From Falsirhodobacter xinxiangensis (lineage in GTDB: Bacteria > Pseudomonadota > Alphaproteobacteria > Rhodobacterales > Rhodobacteraceae): a stretch of DNA of 64,000 nucleotides. The notes under the pieces are model-generated. The model worked only from the letters and a program-made list of their open reading frames with translations. It did not search any database and was not told the origin of the DNA. The stretch is taken from the NCBI RefSeq assembly GCF_004959935.1, contig NZ_SMYN01000001.1:222280-286279 (forward strand), in the 5' to 3' direction. Positions within the stretch are counted from its first letter, which is position 1. Every line of letters begins with the position of its first letter. This document shows, one piece after another, positions 22,537-31,773 of this stretch. A program made the position numbers and the translations under genes.

Positions 22537-23046
22537 ATGGCGAAGGAAATGCAACGGCAGGGCGGACGCAGCGCGCGGATTCAGGCCGCCGTCCACGCGG
22601 CGGTGCGCAGCCTTGGCCCCGGCGCCACCGTTCCCGCAATCGCGGATGCGGCGGGCGTGACCCCATCGACCATCTATCGCAGATGGGGCGATCTGTCGGA
22701 GCTGCTGGCGGATGTCGCGGTCGAACGGATGCGCCCCGCCGCGCCCCCTGTCGATACCGGCTCTGCCTATGGCGATCTGGAAGCCTATGCCCTGCAACTG
22801 GCGGACGAGATGACGACCGCCGTGGGCCGCCAGATGCTGCGCGATGTGCTGGGCAGCGATTGCGCACCGCAATGCCGCGATTTCACGATGGAGCAGTTGG
22901 CGATCATGCAGACCCGTGCCGATGCGCGCGGCGAGCCGTTTCCCGACATGGCGATGGATCTGGTCATCGCGCCGATCCTGATGCGCGTCGTGCACGAGAT
23001 GCCGGTGGACGAGGATTTCGTCCACCGGCTGATGGTCAGGCTCTGA
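22537..23046 (+). CDS. TetR/AcrR family transcriptional regulator
   Basis: This 169-residue regulator has an N-terminal helix-turn-helix: [20 protein letters not shown] followed by [31 protein letters not shown], with the TetR YxRWxxL recognition pattern. A C-terminal ligand-binding helical region follows. I start at the ATG at 22537 after AAGGGGGGCGG; a GTG nine codons upstream is less likely. It is divergent from the MFS gene and overlaps the convergent peptidase gene by 11 bases. Confidence 0.88.
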   Translation: MAKEMQRQGGRSARIQAAVHAAVRSLGPGATVPAIADAAGVTPSTIYRRWGDLSELLADVAVERMRPAAPPVDTGSAYGDLEAYALQLADEMTTAVGRQMLRDVLGSDCAPQCRDFTMEQLAIMQTRADARGEPFPDMAMDLVIAPILMRVVHEMPVDEDFVHRLMVRL

Positions 23047-24109
23047 ACGGATCGCGCGGCAGGTCCGACAGGACCTCCGGGCCGTCGGCGCGCAGGATCA
23101 CGATTTCTTCCAGCCGCAGGCCAAAGCGCCCTTCGAGGTAGATGCCCGGTTCGATGGAGAAGACCATGCCCTCCTCCAGCACCACGTCCGATGTGGCGGT
23201 GATGTAGGGTTCCTCGTGGATGTCGATGCCAAGGCCATGGCCGGTGCGGTGAAGGAACCGATCGCCATAGCCCGCGGCCGCGATGACGCCGCGCGCCGCC
23301 GCATCCACGTCGCGCGCCAGAACGCCGGGCTTCGCCGTCGTCAGCGCTGCCTGAACGGCTGCATCCACGACGGCATGGATCTCGTCGAAGCCGTCCACCG
23401 TCCCGAAAGTGCCCGCGCGTGTCATGTCGCTGGGATAGCCGTCCTTGCGGCTGCCGATATCGACCAGAACGGCCGTGTTCGGCGCCAGCTTGGTCTGTCC
23501 GGTGTGGTGATGCGGAAAGGCGCCGTTGCCGCCGAAACAGATGCTGAAGAACTCGGTCCCTGCGCCTTGATCGCGGTAGTATTGCTGGACGACCTCGGCA
23601 ACCTCGGCCTCGGTGATGCCTTCGCGCAGGCAGGCGAAGGCCGCGCGCATCGCGCCGTCGTTGATGACGGCGTTTTCCTTCAGGATGCGATATTCATCGG
23701 CATCCTTGCGACCGCGCAGATGGCCCAGCGTGTTCGACAGGAAGCTGCGGCGCGTGACCTGCACGTTGTCCAGCAGGAGCAGCGCGAAATCGGCGCGCAT
23801 CGTCTCGTCCAGCGCGACCGTCACCGGACCCGCCGCCCCCGCCAGTGCCAGCAGGTCGCGCAGCGCGCCGACCGGGCCGTCATCGTCGCGCCACGTCACG
23901 AAGGGCAAATCGGTCAGCCCCCGCTGGCTGTCCGCATTCAGCGCGGGCATTAGGAACCCGGCCCAGCTTTGCGTCACGATCTGCATCACCGGACGTTCGT
24001 CGCCATGCGGATGCAGCCCCGACAGCCACGCCATGTTCGAGGTCGGCCCGACGGCAACCAGATCGGTCCCCGTCTCGGCCATGCGTTTGCGCAGGTTCTG
24101 CAGCCTCAT
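23036..24109 (-). CDS. Xaa-Pro peptidase (M24 family)
   Basis: This 357-residue metallopeptidase has a creatinase-like N-domain (to about 120) and a pita-bread catalytic domain. The metal ligands are visible: VLVDIGSR (Asp), PSDMTRAG (Asp), HRTGHGLGIDIHEEPY (His), FSIEPGIYL (Glu) and LRLEEIVIL (Glu). It should cleave Xaa-Pro peptide bonds in the cytoplasm. The start overlaps the stop of the last peptide-ABC ATPase gene (ATGA), so it is the final gene of that operon and likely processes the imported peptides. Confidence 0.9.
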   Translation of the reverse strand: MRLQNLRKRMAETGTDLVAVGPTSNMAWLSGLHPHGDERPVMQIVTQSWAGFLMPALNADSQRGLTDLPFVTWRDDDGPVGALRDLLALAGAAGPVTVALDETMRADFALLLLDNVQVTRRSFLSNTLGHLRGRKDADEYRILKENAVINDGAMRAAFACLREGITEAEVAEVVQQYYRDQGAGTEFFSICFGGNGAFPHHHTGQTKLAPNTAVLVDIGSRKDGYPSDMTRAGTFGTVDGFDEIHAVVDAAVQAALTTAKPGVLARDVDAAARGVIAAAGYGDRFLHRTGHGLGIDIHEEPYITATSDVVLEEGMVFSIEPGIYLEGRFGLRLEEIVILRADGPEVLSDLPRDPFRA

Positions 24110-24939
24110 GCGCCGATACCCGCGGCACGGCGGCGTTCCACGCGCGCGCGGATGCTGTCGATATTCGCCTCGGGGGTCGCGGCGAACAGGGTGCGGGTAT
24201 ATTGGTGCTGCGGATTGCCGAACACCTCGTCCCGCGTTCCGTATTCCACAACCTCGCCCTTATACATCACCATCACGTTGTCGGCGATGTAACGCACCAC
24301 CGACAGATCGTGGCTGATGAACACATAGGTCAGGTTGAACTCCTGCTGCAGATCGGCCAGCAGGTTCAGCACCTGCGCCTGCACCGAAAGGTCCAGCGCG
24401 CTGACAGGCTCGTCCAGCACCAGAAGGCGCGGGTTCACCATCAACGCGCGGGCAATCGCCAGACGCTGCCGCTGCCCGCCCGAGAACATGTGCGGGTAAC
24501 GGCCGAAATGCTCGTGCCCCAGCCCGACCTTGACCAGCATCGCCATCGCTTTTTCGCGGCGGGTGGCGGTGTTGTCCTTGGTGTTCAGCAGAAGCGGCTC
24601 CATCAGCATGTCGCCGACCTTCTGGCGCGGGTTCAGGCTGCCATAAGGGTTCTGGAACACGATCTGCACCTTGCGGCGCAGTTCGGCGGTCATGCCGAAG
24701 GTTTGCGCGGGTTTGCCGTCGATCAGCAGCTCGCCCCCCGAAGGCGGGTCGATCAGCGTGATGATCCGCGCCAGCGTGGATTTTCCGCAGCCGGATTCGC
24801 CGACGATGGCGAGGGTCTTGCCCTCCTCGACGCTGAACGAGATGCCCTTCAGCGCGCGGACGCTGCCGGCCTTCTTGAACAGCCCGCCCGAGGTGACATA
24901 GTCGCGGATGATGCCCTTGGCTTCGATTACTGCGGTCAT
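24106..24939 (-). CDS. Peptide ABC transporter ATP-binding protein (DppF/OppF-like)
   Basis: This is a 277-residue ABC ATPase. Walker A GESGCGKST is at residues 47-55, the Q-loop lies in VFQNPYGSLNPRQKV, the signature is FSGGQRQRLAIARAL, Walker B is LLVLDEPVSALD, and the switch His is in FISHDLSVVRYIAD. The NPYGSLNPR segment and the NPQHQYTRTLFAATPE tail are typical of the oligopeptide/dipeptide type. It pairs with the DppD-like ATPase encoded just upstream (4-base overlap) and powers peptide import. Confidence 0.92.
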   Translation of the reverse strand: MTAVIEAKGIIRDYVTSGGLFKKAGSVRALKGISFSVEEGKTLAIVGESGCGKSTLARIITLIDPPSGGELLIDGKPAQTFGMTAELRRKVQIVFQNPYGSLNPRQKVGDMLMEPLLLNTKDNTATRREKAMAMLVKVGLGHEHFGRYPHMFSGGQRQRLAIARALMVNPRLLVLDEPVSALDLSVQAQVLNLLADLQQEFNLTYVFISHDLSVVRYIADNVMVMYKGEVVEYGTRDEVFGNPQHQYTRTLFAATPEANIDSIRARVERRRAAGIGA

Positions 24940-25784
24940 TGCTGGCCCTCCAGCGCGGCCATGTCCACGAAATCGGACACGGTGGACAGACGATCCCCGG
25001 TGGCATTTTCGGGCAGCGCCGACAAAAGCGCCTTGGTGTAGGGGTGCGAGGGGGTCTCGAACAGCTCCAACACGCCTGCCTCCTCCATCTTGCGGCCCTT
25101 GTATTTCACGATCACACGGTCTGCCGTTTCGGCCACCACGCCCATGTCATGAGTGATCATGATCATTCCCATGCCGGTTTCTTCCTGAAGCTTCATCAGC
25201 AGGTCGAGGATCTGCTTCTGGATTGTCACATCGAGCGCGGTCGTCGGCTCGTCCGCGATCAGCAGCTTGGGCTTGCAGGCGATGGCGATGGCGATCATCA
25301 CGCGCTGGCACTGCCCGCCCGACATCTGGTGGGGATAGGCGGACAGCTTCTTCTCCGGCTCGGGGATGCCGACGGCGGTGAAAAGCTCCAGGGCGCGTTT
25401 GCGGCGCTCGGAGGCGCCAAGGCCAAGATGCGCCCGCAAGGTTTCCTCAAGCTGATAGCCAACCGTGAAGCACGGGTTCAGCGAGGCGATCGGCTCCTGA
25501 AAGATCATCGAGATCTCCTTGCCGATGATCGCGCGACGCTCGGACGCGGGCATGGTCAGCAGGTCGCGCCCGTTGAAGGTCATCGCATCGGCCGTAACCT
25601 TGGCCGTCTTCGGCAGCAGGCCCATCGCCGCCAGCATCGACACGGATTTGCCCGAGCCGGACTCGCCCACGACGGCCAGAACCTCGCGTTCATGCACCTT
25701 AAGGTCCAGCCCTTTGACCGCGTGGAACATGCCGGTCGAGGTCGCGAAGCTGACGTTCAGGTTGCGGATTTCCAGAAGTGCCAT
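24936..25784 (-). CDS. Peptide ABC transporter ATP-binding protein (DppD/OppD-like)
   Basis: This 282-residue ATPase has Walker A GESGSGKS at residues 40-47, [18 protein letters not shown] at the Q-loop, signature [16 protein letters not shown], Walker [13 protein letters not shown] and [14 protein letters not shown]. The C-terminal [14 protein letters not shown] segment is the oligopeptide-transporter extension. In some homologues this end carries a Cys-rich Fe-S motif, which I do not see here. It lies one base after the DppC-like gene and overlaps the DppF-like gene by four bases. Confidence 0.92.
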   Translation of the reverse strand: MALLEIRNLNVSFATSTGMFHAVKGLDLKVHEREVLAVVGESGSGKSVSMLAAMGLLPKTAKVTADAMTFNGRDLLTMPASERRAIIGKEISMIFQEPIASLNPCFTVGYQLEETLRAHLGLGASERRKRALELFTAVGIPEPEKKLSAYPHQMSGGQCQRVMIAIAIACKPKLLIADEPTTALDVTIQKQILDLLMKLQEETGMGMIMITHDMGVVAETADRVIVKYKGRKMEEAGVLELFETPSHPYTKALLSALPENATGDRLSTVSDFVDMAALEGQQ

Positions 25785-25785
25785 G

Positions 25786-26670
25786 TCAGCTCCGCTTCAG
25801 TTTCGGGTCCAGCGCGTCGCGCAGACCGTCGCCAACGAGGTTGATCGCCAGCACCGTGATCAGGATCGCAAGGCCGGGGAAGGTCACGACCCACCAGGCG
25901 CGCAGGATGAACTCGCGCGCCTCGGCCAGCATGGTGCCCCATTCCGGCAGCGGCGGCTGCGCGCCCATACCAAGGAAACCAAGCGCCGCCGCGTCCAGAA
26001 CCGCATTGGAGAACGACAGCGTGCCCTGCACGATCAGAGGGGCGACGCAGTTCGGCAGGATCGTCTTGAACATCAGCCGCAGCTTGCCGGCGCCGGAGAC
26101 GCGCGCGGCCATGACGTATTCCTTGTTCTTTTCCGCCATCACCGCCGCGCGGGTCAGACGGGCGAAGTGCGGCTGCAAGACGATGGCGATGGCGATCATC
26201 GCATTCATCAGCCCCGGCCCAAGGATTGCCACCATCACCAGCGCCAGAAGCAGCGACGGAAAGGCAAGGATCACGTCCATGACACGCATGATGACCGCAT
26301 CGACCCAGCCCCCGAAGAAGCCGGAGATGAGGCCAAGGATGATCCCCCCGAACAGCGCGATGGTCACGACGACCACGCCGATGATCAGCGATTGCTGCGC
26401 GCCGAAGATCAAGCGCGAAAGGATGTCGCGGCCCACCGCGTCGGTGCCTAGCAGGAATTGCGACGTGCCGCCCTCCTGCCACGAGGGCGGGGTCAGAAAG
26501 AAGTCGCGATACTGGTGCACGGGGCTGTGCGGGGCCAGAACCGGCGCGAAAACGGCAGTGAAGACCAGCAGCGCGAAGACGCACAGGCCGATCACCGCGC
26601 CACGGTTTTCGCTGAAATAGAACCAGAACTCGCGCAGCGGTCCGGGGGTGGTTGCAGGTTTCGTCGTCAT
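25786..26670 (-). CDS. Peptide ABC transporter permease (DppC-like)
   Basis: This 294-residue inner-membrane permease has about six segments. The N-terminal OppC-type helix FWFYFSENRGAVIGLCVFALLV (spread across residues 11-32) is followed by LLGTDAVGRDILSRLIFGAQQSL, the family signature, and the EAA loop with NKEYVMAARVSGAGKLRLMF. It forms the membrane channel with the DppB-like protein. It begins 7 bases after that gene. Substrate preference (di- or oligopeptides) cannot be set from the sequence. Confidence 0.91.
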   Translation of the reverse strand: MTTKPATTPGPLREFWFYFSENRGAVIGLCVFALLVFTAVFAPVLAPHSPVHQYRDFFLTPPSWQEGGTSQFLLGTDAVGRDILSRLIFGAQQSLIIGVVVVTIALFGGIILGLISGFFGGWVDAVIMRVMDVILAFPSLLLALVMVAILGPGLMNAMIAIAIVLQPHFARLTRAAVMAEKNKEYVMAARVSGAGKLRLMFKTILPNCVAPLIVQGTLSFSNAVLDAAALGFLGMGAQPPLPEWGTMLAEAREFILRAWWVVTFPGLAILITVLAINLVGDGLRDALDPKLKRS

Positions 26671-26677
26671 TTGCCCC

Positions 26678-27685
26678 TCACGAATGCCGGATGCGCGGGT
26701 TGATCACGCCGTAAAGCAGATCGACCAGCAGGTTCACGATCATCACGACCCCCGCCATCAGCAGCAGGCCGCCCTGAACGGATGGGTAATCGCGGCGCGA
26801 GATCGAATCGATCATCCATTTGCCGATGCCCGGCCAGGAAAAGATCGTCTCGGTCAGAATCGCGCCGGCCATGACGACGCCGATCTGCAGACCGATGGTG
26901 GTGATGACCGGGATCAGCGCGTTGCGCAGCGCGTGGATGCCGACGACGCGGAAGGGCGACATGCCCTTGGCGCGGGCGGTGCGGACGTAATCCTCGGACA
27001 GCACCTCCAGCATGGCCGACCGCGACTGGCGCGCGATGACCGCCATCGGGATCGTGGCCAGCACGACGCTTGGCAGGATCAGGTGTCGCAGCGCGGATGT
27101 GAATGCCCCGCTCTGCCCCGACATAAGACTGTCGATCAGCATGAAGCCGGTGCCGTTCGGGAAGAAGTAAAGCAGATCGATCCGCCCGGAAACCGGCGTC
27201 CACCCCAGCATCCCCGAGAAGAAGATGATGAGCAGCAGACCCCACCAGAAGATCGGCATGGAATACCCGACCAGCGCGGCACCCATCGACACCTGATCGA
27301 ACACGGACCCGCGCTTGATCGCCGCGAAGACGCCAAGAGGAATGCCGATGATCGTGGCAAGGATGACGGCGCAGAGGCCAAGTTCGACCGTCGCGGGGAA
27401 CAACGCGAAGAACTCGCCCAGCACCGGGCGGCGCGTCGCCAGCGAGGTGCCGAAATCGCCCTGGAACAGCCCCATGACGAAATCGAGGTATTGCACCACC
27501 ACGGGCCTGTCATAGCCCAACTGGGCGGTCAGCTGCGCGTGCCGTTCCGGGGTGATCCCCCGCTCGCCCGCCATAAGCAGCACCGGATCGCCCGGCAGCA
27601 GCCGAACGAAACTGAATGCGACCACCGTGATCCCGATGAAGGTCGGGATCAGATAGGCCAGCTTGCCAACAAGAAATCTGATCAT
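26678..27685 (-). CDS. Peptide ABC transporter permease (DppB-like)
   Basis: This 335-residue permease begins MIRFLVGKLAYLIPTFIGIT and continues FSFVRLLPGDPVLLMAGERG, the classic DppB/OppB start. RSAMLEVLSEDYVRTARAKG leads into the EAA loop, and the C-terminal NLLVDLLYGVINPRIR is the conserved end. About six membrane segments are evident. It is separated from the upstream binding-protein gene by 67 bases that hold the stem-loop at 27705-27733. Confidence 0.92.
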   Translation of the reverse strand: MIRFLVGKLAYLIPTFIGITVVAFSFVRLLPGDPVLLMAGERGITPERHAQLTAQLGYDRPVVVQYLDFVMGLFQGDFGTSLATRRPVLGEFFALFPATVELGLCAVILATIIGIPLGVFAAIKRGSVFDQVSMGAALVGYSMPIFWWGLLLIIFFSGMLGWTPVSGRIDLLYFFPNGTGFMLIDSLMSGQSGAFTSALRHLILPSVVLATIPMAVIARQSRSAMLEVLSEDYVRTARAKGMSPFRVVGIHALRNALIPVITTIGLQIGVVMAGAILTETIFSWPGIGKWMIDSISRRDYPSVQGGLLLMAGVVMIVNLLVDLLYGVINPRIRHS

Positions 27686-27704
27686 CGGTTTCCGGAAAGT
27701 TGGA

Positions 27705-27733
27705 GGCGCGCCGGACCAAAGGCCCGACGCGCC
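27705..27733 (-). repeat. Stem-loop between the binding-protein and permease genes of the peptide ABC operon
   Basis: Two 13-base arms (27705-27717 and 27721-27733) flank a 3-base loop. In minus-strand RNA all 13 positions pair, two as G-U wobbles. In plus-strand RNA the same two positions are C-A and A-C mismatches. That asymmetry indicates function in the operon mRNA. No T-run follows, so it is more likely an mRNA stabiliser or partial terminator than a full stop. Confidence 0.65.
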
Positions 27734-27752
27734 GTAAGGTAGAACGGAACGC

Positions 27753-29351
27753 TTACTCGGCGATATCGACGCCGGTAAAGTTGTGCGTGCCCAGCGGGTC
27801 CATGATGTAGCCGGTCACTTTGGACGACATCGGCATGAACACGGTCGAATGCGCCAGCGTGGCCCAGGGGTTCTCGCGCTTGAAGACGACCTGCGCTTCT
27901 TCGTAAAGCTTGGTGCGCTCGGCTTGGTCCGAGGTCACCTTGGCCTGTTGCAGCAGGTCGTCGAACTCCTTGTTGCACCATTGGGCGCGGTTCGCACCGC
28001 CATCGCCCGTCGCGGCGCAGCCCAGAAGCACGGCAAGGAAGTTGTCCGGATCGCCATTGTCGCCCGTCCAGCCGAGGATCACCGCACCTTCGCGGTTCGG
28101 CTCGGTCGATTTCGCCAGATACTCGCCCCATTCATAGGAGACGATGTTCACGTTCACGCCGACGGCTGCGAAATCCGACTGGATCATCTCGGCCACGCGG
28201 CGGGCGTTCGGCATGTAGGGACGCTGCACCGGCATCGCCCAGACTTCCATGGTCAGGCCTTCGGCACCCTGTTCGGCCAGGATCGCCTTGGCACCTTCGG
28301 GGTCGTAGGGCGTATCCTCGACCGCGTCGTTATAGGACCACATGGTCGGCGGGATCGGGTTCTTGGCGACCGTGCCGGTGCCTTGGAACACGGCGTCCAC
28401 GATGGCCTGCTTGTTCATCGCCATGTTCAACGCGCGGCGAACCTCGGCATTGTCGAAGGGCGCGACGGTGGTGTTGTAGGCAAGATAGGCGACGTTCAGA
28501 CCCGGCTGCTCCATCACCTCAAGACTGTCATTGCCCTTCAGCGCCTCGATATCGGCGGGCGCGGGATAGGGCATGATGTGGCATTCGCCCGCTTCCAGAC
28601 GCTGGCGGCGCACTGCCGGATCGGGGGTGATCGCAAAGACCAGATCGTCGATCTTCTCGCGGCCCTTCCAGTAGTCGTCATGCGCGGCGTAACGGATCAC
28701 GGCATCGGGCTGGTAAGCGACGAACTTGAACGGCCCGGTCCCGATCGGGGCGGAGTTCAGCGCGGCCATGTTGCCCGAGGCTTCCAGCTGGTCGGCATAT
28801 TCCTTGGACACGATCGAGGCGAAGCTCATCGCGATATTGGCAAGGAAGGGCGCTTCGGGACGGTTCAGCACGAACTTCACCGTCAGGTCGTCGACCTTCT
28901 CGATGTCCTTGATCAGCGTCGGCATTTCCATGCCGTTGTAATATTCATAGCTGATCCCCGGCAGATACTGGTTCCACGGGTGATCGGCAGACGCCTGACG
29001 CAGGAACGAAAAGATCACGTCATCGGCGTTCAGATCGCGCGTCGGGGTGAAATAGTCGGTCGTGTGGAATTTCACGCCCGGACGCAGTTTGAAGGTGTAT
29101 TCCAGCCCGTCTTCCGACACCTCGAAGCTTTCGGCCAGCGAGGGGATGACGTTCGTGGTCCCGAGGTCGAATTCGACCAGACGGTTGTAAAGCGCCTTGC
29201 CCGACGCATCGAGCGTGGTGCCAGCCGTATAGGGCGCGGCATCGAACCCTTCGGGCGAGCCTTCCGAGCAATAGACCAGCGTTTTGGCATGGGCCCCGGC
29301 TGCGGCCATCACCGCAAGCGTGGACGCCGCCAGAAGATGGGCGAACTTCAT
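27753..29351 (-). CDS. Peptide ABC transporter substrate-binding protein (SBP family 5)
   Basis: This 532-residue periplasmic protein has a clear signal peptide, MKFAHLLAASTLAVMAAAG ending AHA before KTLVYCSEG. The family-5 signature is visible from RLVEFDLGTTNVIPSLAESF through EYTFKLRPGVKFH. It should bind short peptides and deliver them to the DppBC-like channel. The ATG at 29351 follows GGAGG at good spacing; an open frame upstream has no support. It is first in the operon, so the 219 bases upstream must hold the promoter, which I cannot locate convincingly. Confidence 0.92.
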   Translation of the reverse strand: MKFAHLLAASTLAVMAAAGAHAKTLVYCSEGSPEGFDAAPYTAGTTLDASGKALYNRLVEFDLGTTNVIPSLAESFEVSEDGLEYTFKLRPGVKFHTTDYFTPTRDLNADDVIFSFLRQASADHPWNQYLPGISYEYYNGMEMPTLIKDIEKVDDLTVKFVLNRPEAPFLANIAMSFASIVSKEYADQLEASGNMAALNSAPIGTGPFKFVAYQPDAVIRYAAHDDYWKGREKIDDLVFAITPDPAVRRQRLEAGECHIMPYPAPADIEALKGNDSLEVMEQPGLNVAYLAYNTTVAPFDNAEVRRALNMAMNKQAIVDAVFQGTGTVAKNPIPPTMWSYNDAVEDTPYDPEGAKAILAEQGAEGLTMEVWAMPVQRPYMPNARRVAEMIQSDFAAVGVNVNIVSYEWGEYLAKSTEPNREGAVILGWTGDNGDPDNFLAVLLGCAATGDGGANRAQWCNKEFDDLLQQAKVTSDQAERTKLYEEAQVVFKRENPWATLAHSTVFMPMSSKVTGYIMDPLGTHNFTGVDIAE

Positions 29352-29570
29352 GAATGAACCTCCAGTATTGGCGCGGGTGGGCCCGCTGCCGTTCTTGTGA
29401 TCGGGAAGATTGCGGAATGATTTTCGCATTTCCCCCCGAATGCAAGGCGCATTACCCCCGGCAAAGGTGTCAGACAAGTCGATTTTCGGCAAAATGATGC
29501 GGCAGCGACAAGTTGACGTAGCGTAAAGCCCGCATTGCCCGGCGCGCGCGGGAAGGTTATTTCACCCGCC

Positions 29571-29987
29571 ATGACAGTCAATCTTCTGAAACTTTGCGTC
29601 GGGGCCGAAAAGGTCGAAGACCTTGTCCATTGGCAGCGCACGCGCTGGCAGGGCGAGGCGCCGCGCCACGTCACCCGCATGTGGCCCAAACGCGAGGCCG
29701 AGCTTCTGGAGGGCGGTTCGCTTTACTGGGTTTTCAAGGGCTTGGTGCTGGCACGGCAATCCCTGACCGGGCTGGAACGCGTGGAGGGCGCGGATGGAAT
29801 CGCCCGCTGCGCCCTGATCCTCGATCCGCGAATCGTTCGGACCGAGGCGCAGCCGCGCCGGGCGTTTCAGGGGTGGCGCTATCTCGACCCCAAGGACGCC
29901 CCTGCCGATCTGCCCGAGGGGCGCGACGAGGAGGAGTCCCTGCCCCCCGCGCTGGCCAAGGCGCTGGCCGAAATGGGGCTGCGCTAG
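29571..29987 (+). CDS. DUF1489 family protein
   Basis: This 138-residue protein matches the alphaproteobacterial DUF1489 family (PF07370), with MTVNLLKLCVGAEKVEDL, HVTRMWPKREAELLEGGSLYW, FKGLVLARQSLTGLE, LILDPRIVRTEAQPRRAFQG and WRYLDPKDAP. The function is unknown and there is no membrane segment. I start at 29571; GGAAGG lies rather far upstream (about 13 bases). The TAG stop interlocks with that of the convergent hisG at 29984-29987. Confidence 0.88.
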   Translation: MTVNLLKLCVGAEKVEDLVHWQRTRWQGEAPRHVTRMWPKREAELLEGGSLYWVFKGLVLARQSLTGLERVEGADGIARCALILDPRIVRTEAQPRRAFQGWRYLDPKDAPADLPEGRDEEESLPPALAKALAEMGLR

Positions 29988-30694
29988 GCCGGTCCGAAGG
30001 CGTCGGGGGCCGACAGGCCCAGCTTGCCCATCAGCTCCGCCATCGCAGGGGCCGCATCCCAATTCGCCGCGCGCGAGGCGAACAGCGTCGCCTGCGACTT
30101 ATGCACCACCGCATCTTCCAGTATCTTCAGATGGTTGGCGCGCAGCGTCTCACCGGTCGAGGTGATGTCGGCGATCGCTTCGGCGGTCAGGTTGCGGATC
30201 GTGCCCTCGGTCGCGCCCTGGCTGTCGACAAGCTGGTAATCCGCGATGCCGTTCTCGGTCAGGTAATCGCGGACCAGCCGGTGATACTTGGTCGCGATCC
30301 GCAGCCGGAACCCATGCGTGCGGCGGAAGCTGGATGCTGCCGCATCCAGATCGTCCAGCGTGTCCACATCCACCCAGCAGGCCGGGACCGCGATGATCAG
30401 GTCCGCATGGCCGAAGCCAAGCGGCGCAAGTTCGACCACCTGCATCGCCCAATCCGCCAGCTTGTCGCGCACGAGGTCCGAGCCCGTGACGCCCAGATGG
30501 ATGCGCCCCGCCGCCAACTCGCGCGGGATCTCTCCCGCCGACAGCATCACGAGTTCGATCCCGTCCACGCCCTCGACCGCGCCGGAATACTCGCGCTCCG
30601 CCCCGTCGCGGCGCATGGCGACTCCGCGCGCGCCGAACCAGTCGAAGGTCTTCTCCATCAGCCGCCCCTTGGACGGCACGCCGATCTTCAACAT
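29984..30694 (-). CDS. hisG: ATP phosphoribosyltransferase, short form (catalytic)
   Basis: HisG condenses ATP with PRPP in the first step of histidine synthesis. At 236 residues it is the short form that lacks the C-terminal regulatory domain and needs HisZ, which is encoded just upstream. LKIGVPSKGRLMEKTFDWF at the start, HLGVTGSDLVRD and DTLDDLDAAASSFRRTHGFRLRIATKY (in parts) fit the family. A GTG at 30697 directly precedes the ATG at 30694; either could start. Overlap with hisZ is one or four bases. Confidence 0.93.
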   Translation of the reverse strand: MLKIGVPSKGRLMEKTFDWFGARGVAMRRDGAEREYSGAVEGVDGIELVMLSAGEIPRELAAGRIHLGVTGSDLVRDKLADWAMQVVELAPLGFGHADLIIAVPACWVDVDTLDDLDAAASSFRRTHGFRLRIATKYHRLVRDYLTENGIADYQLVDSQGATEGTIRNLTAEAIADITSTGETLRANHLKILEDAVVHKSQATLFASRAANWDAAPAMAELMGKLGLSAPDAFGPA

Positions 30695-31773
30695 CACGCG
30701 GCCCTCAACTCTGCGACCATGTGCGGGCGCACGATGCCGCCCACCGCCGGAATCGACCGCCCCTGCCCCAGCACCTTCGTCAGCGCGTCATAGCGCCCAC
30801 CCGACGCGACCGGCGGCAAGCCCCGGTCCGCCGCGTGAAAGCTGAAGACGAAGCCGTCGTAGTATTCCAGCGTGGCCCGGCCATGCGTCACCTCGAACGG
30901 CAGGGTGTCGGTGTCGATCCCCCGCGCCCGCAGCGCACGCAGACGGTCCGCGAATCGGTCCACCGCATCGCCGATCTGGGGCAGATCGACCTCCATGTCG
31001 CGCAAACGTTCAAGAGCCTCGGTCGCCGGGCCGGACAAGGTCAGCAGATCGTCCAGCGCCGCAGCCTCTCGTGTCGGAATCGGCGCGGTGCCGGCATCCT
31101 CGGCCAGCGCCTTCACACGGGCTGCGATCTCCTCCAGCCCACGCAAGCCGATCTGCGGACCAGACTTGGGCAGCTTGCCCGACTCGATGGCCTGAAGCAG
31201 CCGCGTGCGGGCGGGATGGGGCGGAACCTTGCCGGAAAAGCGGTCCAGCAGCAGGCGGAACCGCTTGGGACGCCAGACATGGCGCAACAGCGCCGCGCGC
31301 CGCGTTTCGGTCGTGGAAAGCCCACGGACCGCCGCGGTGAGGATACCGATATCCCCCGTCGCGGGCGTCAGGTGCAGCCCTTCCAGAAGCGTGGCGAAAA
31401 GCGCGAACACCTCGGCATCCGCCTCCTCGGGGGCGGTGCGGTCGAACACCTCGAACCCGACCTGAAGGTATTCCGAGGCGCGGGGCAGCAGGTGGTCCTG
31501 CTTGCGGAACACCTCGCCCATATAGGTGTAGCGCGCGGGGTCCGCCCCATGCGCCATATGGGTCTGCACCACCGGAACGGTGAAATCCGGGCGCAGCATC
31601 ATCTCGCCGCGCAGGGGGTCCTGCGTGACATAGGCGCGGGCGCGGATATCCTCGCCATAAAGGTCCAGCAGGGTTTCGGCTGGCAGCAGAATATCGGCCT
31701 CCACCGGCTCCGCCCCTGCGGCGCGAAAGGCGGCAAACAGCCGCTCGGCCTCGGCCCGCGTTTCGGCTTTCAT
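30694..31773 (-). CDS. hisZ: ATP phosphoribosyltransferase regulatory subunit
   Basis: HisZ is a paralogue of histidyl-tRNA synthetase without aminoacylation activity that activates short-form HisG and carries feedback control by histidine. The 359-residue protein shows class II synthetase-like remnants: [43 protein letters not shown] and [17 protein letters not shown]. It lacks the anticodon-binding domain. It overlaps hisS by four bases and lies immediately before hisG, a common alphaproteobacterial hisSZG arrangement. Confidence 0.92.
   Translation of the reverse strand: MKAETRAEAERLFAAFRAAGAEPVEADILLPAETLLDLYGEDIRARAYVTQDPLRGEMMLRPDFTVPVVQTHMAHGADPARYTYMGEVFRKQDHLLPRASEYLQVGFEVFDRTAPEEADAEVFALFATLLEGLHLTPATGDIGILTAAVRGLSTTETRRAALLRHVWRPKRFRLLLDRFSGKVPPHPARTRLLQAIESGKLPKSGPQIGLRGLEEIAARVKALAEDAGTAPIPTREAAALDDLLTLSGPATEALERLRDMEVDLPQIGDAVDRFADRLRALRARGIDTDTLPFEVTHGRATLEYYDGFVFSFHAADRGLPPVASGGRYDALTKVLGQGRSIPAVGGIVRPHMVAELRAA

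Noticed and set aside
20549-22867. A single long minus-strand frame joining rpsD with sequence antisense or out of frame to the MFS and TetR genes
   Set aside because: rpsD has its own start, ribosome-binding site, leader and promoter; the upstream part is a shadow.
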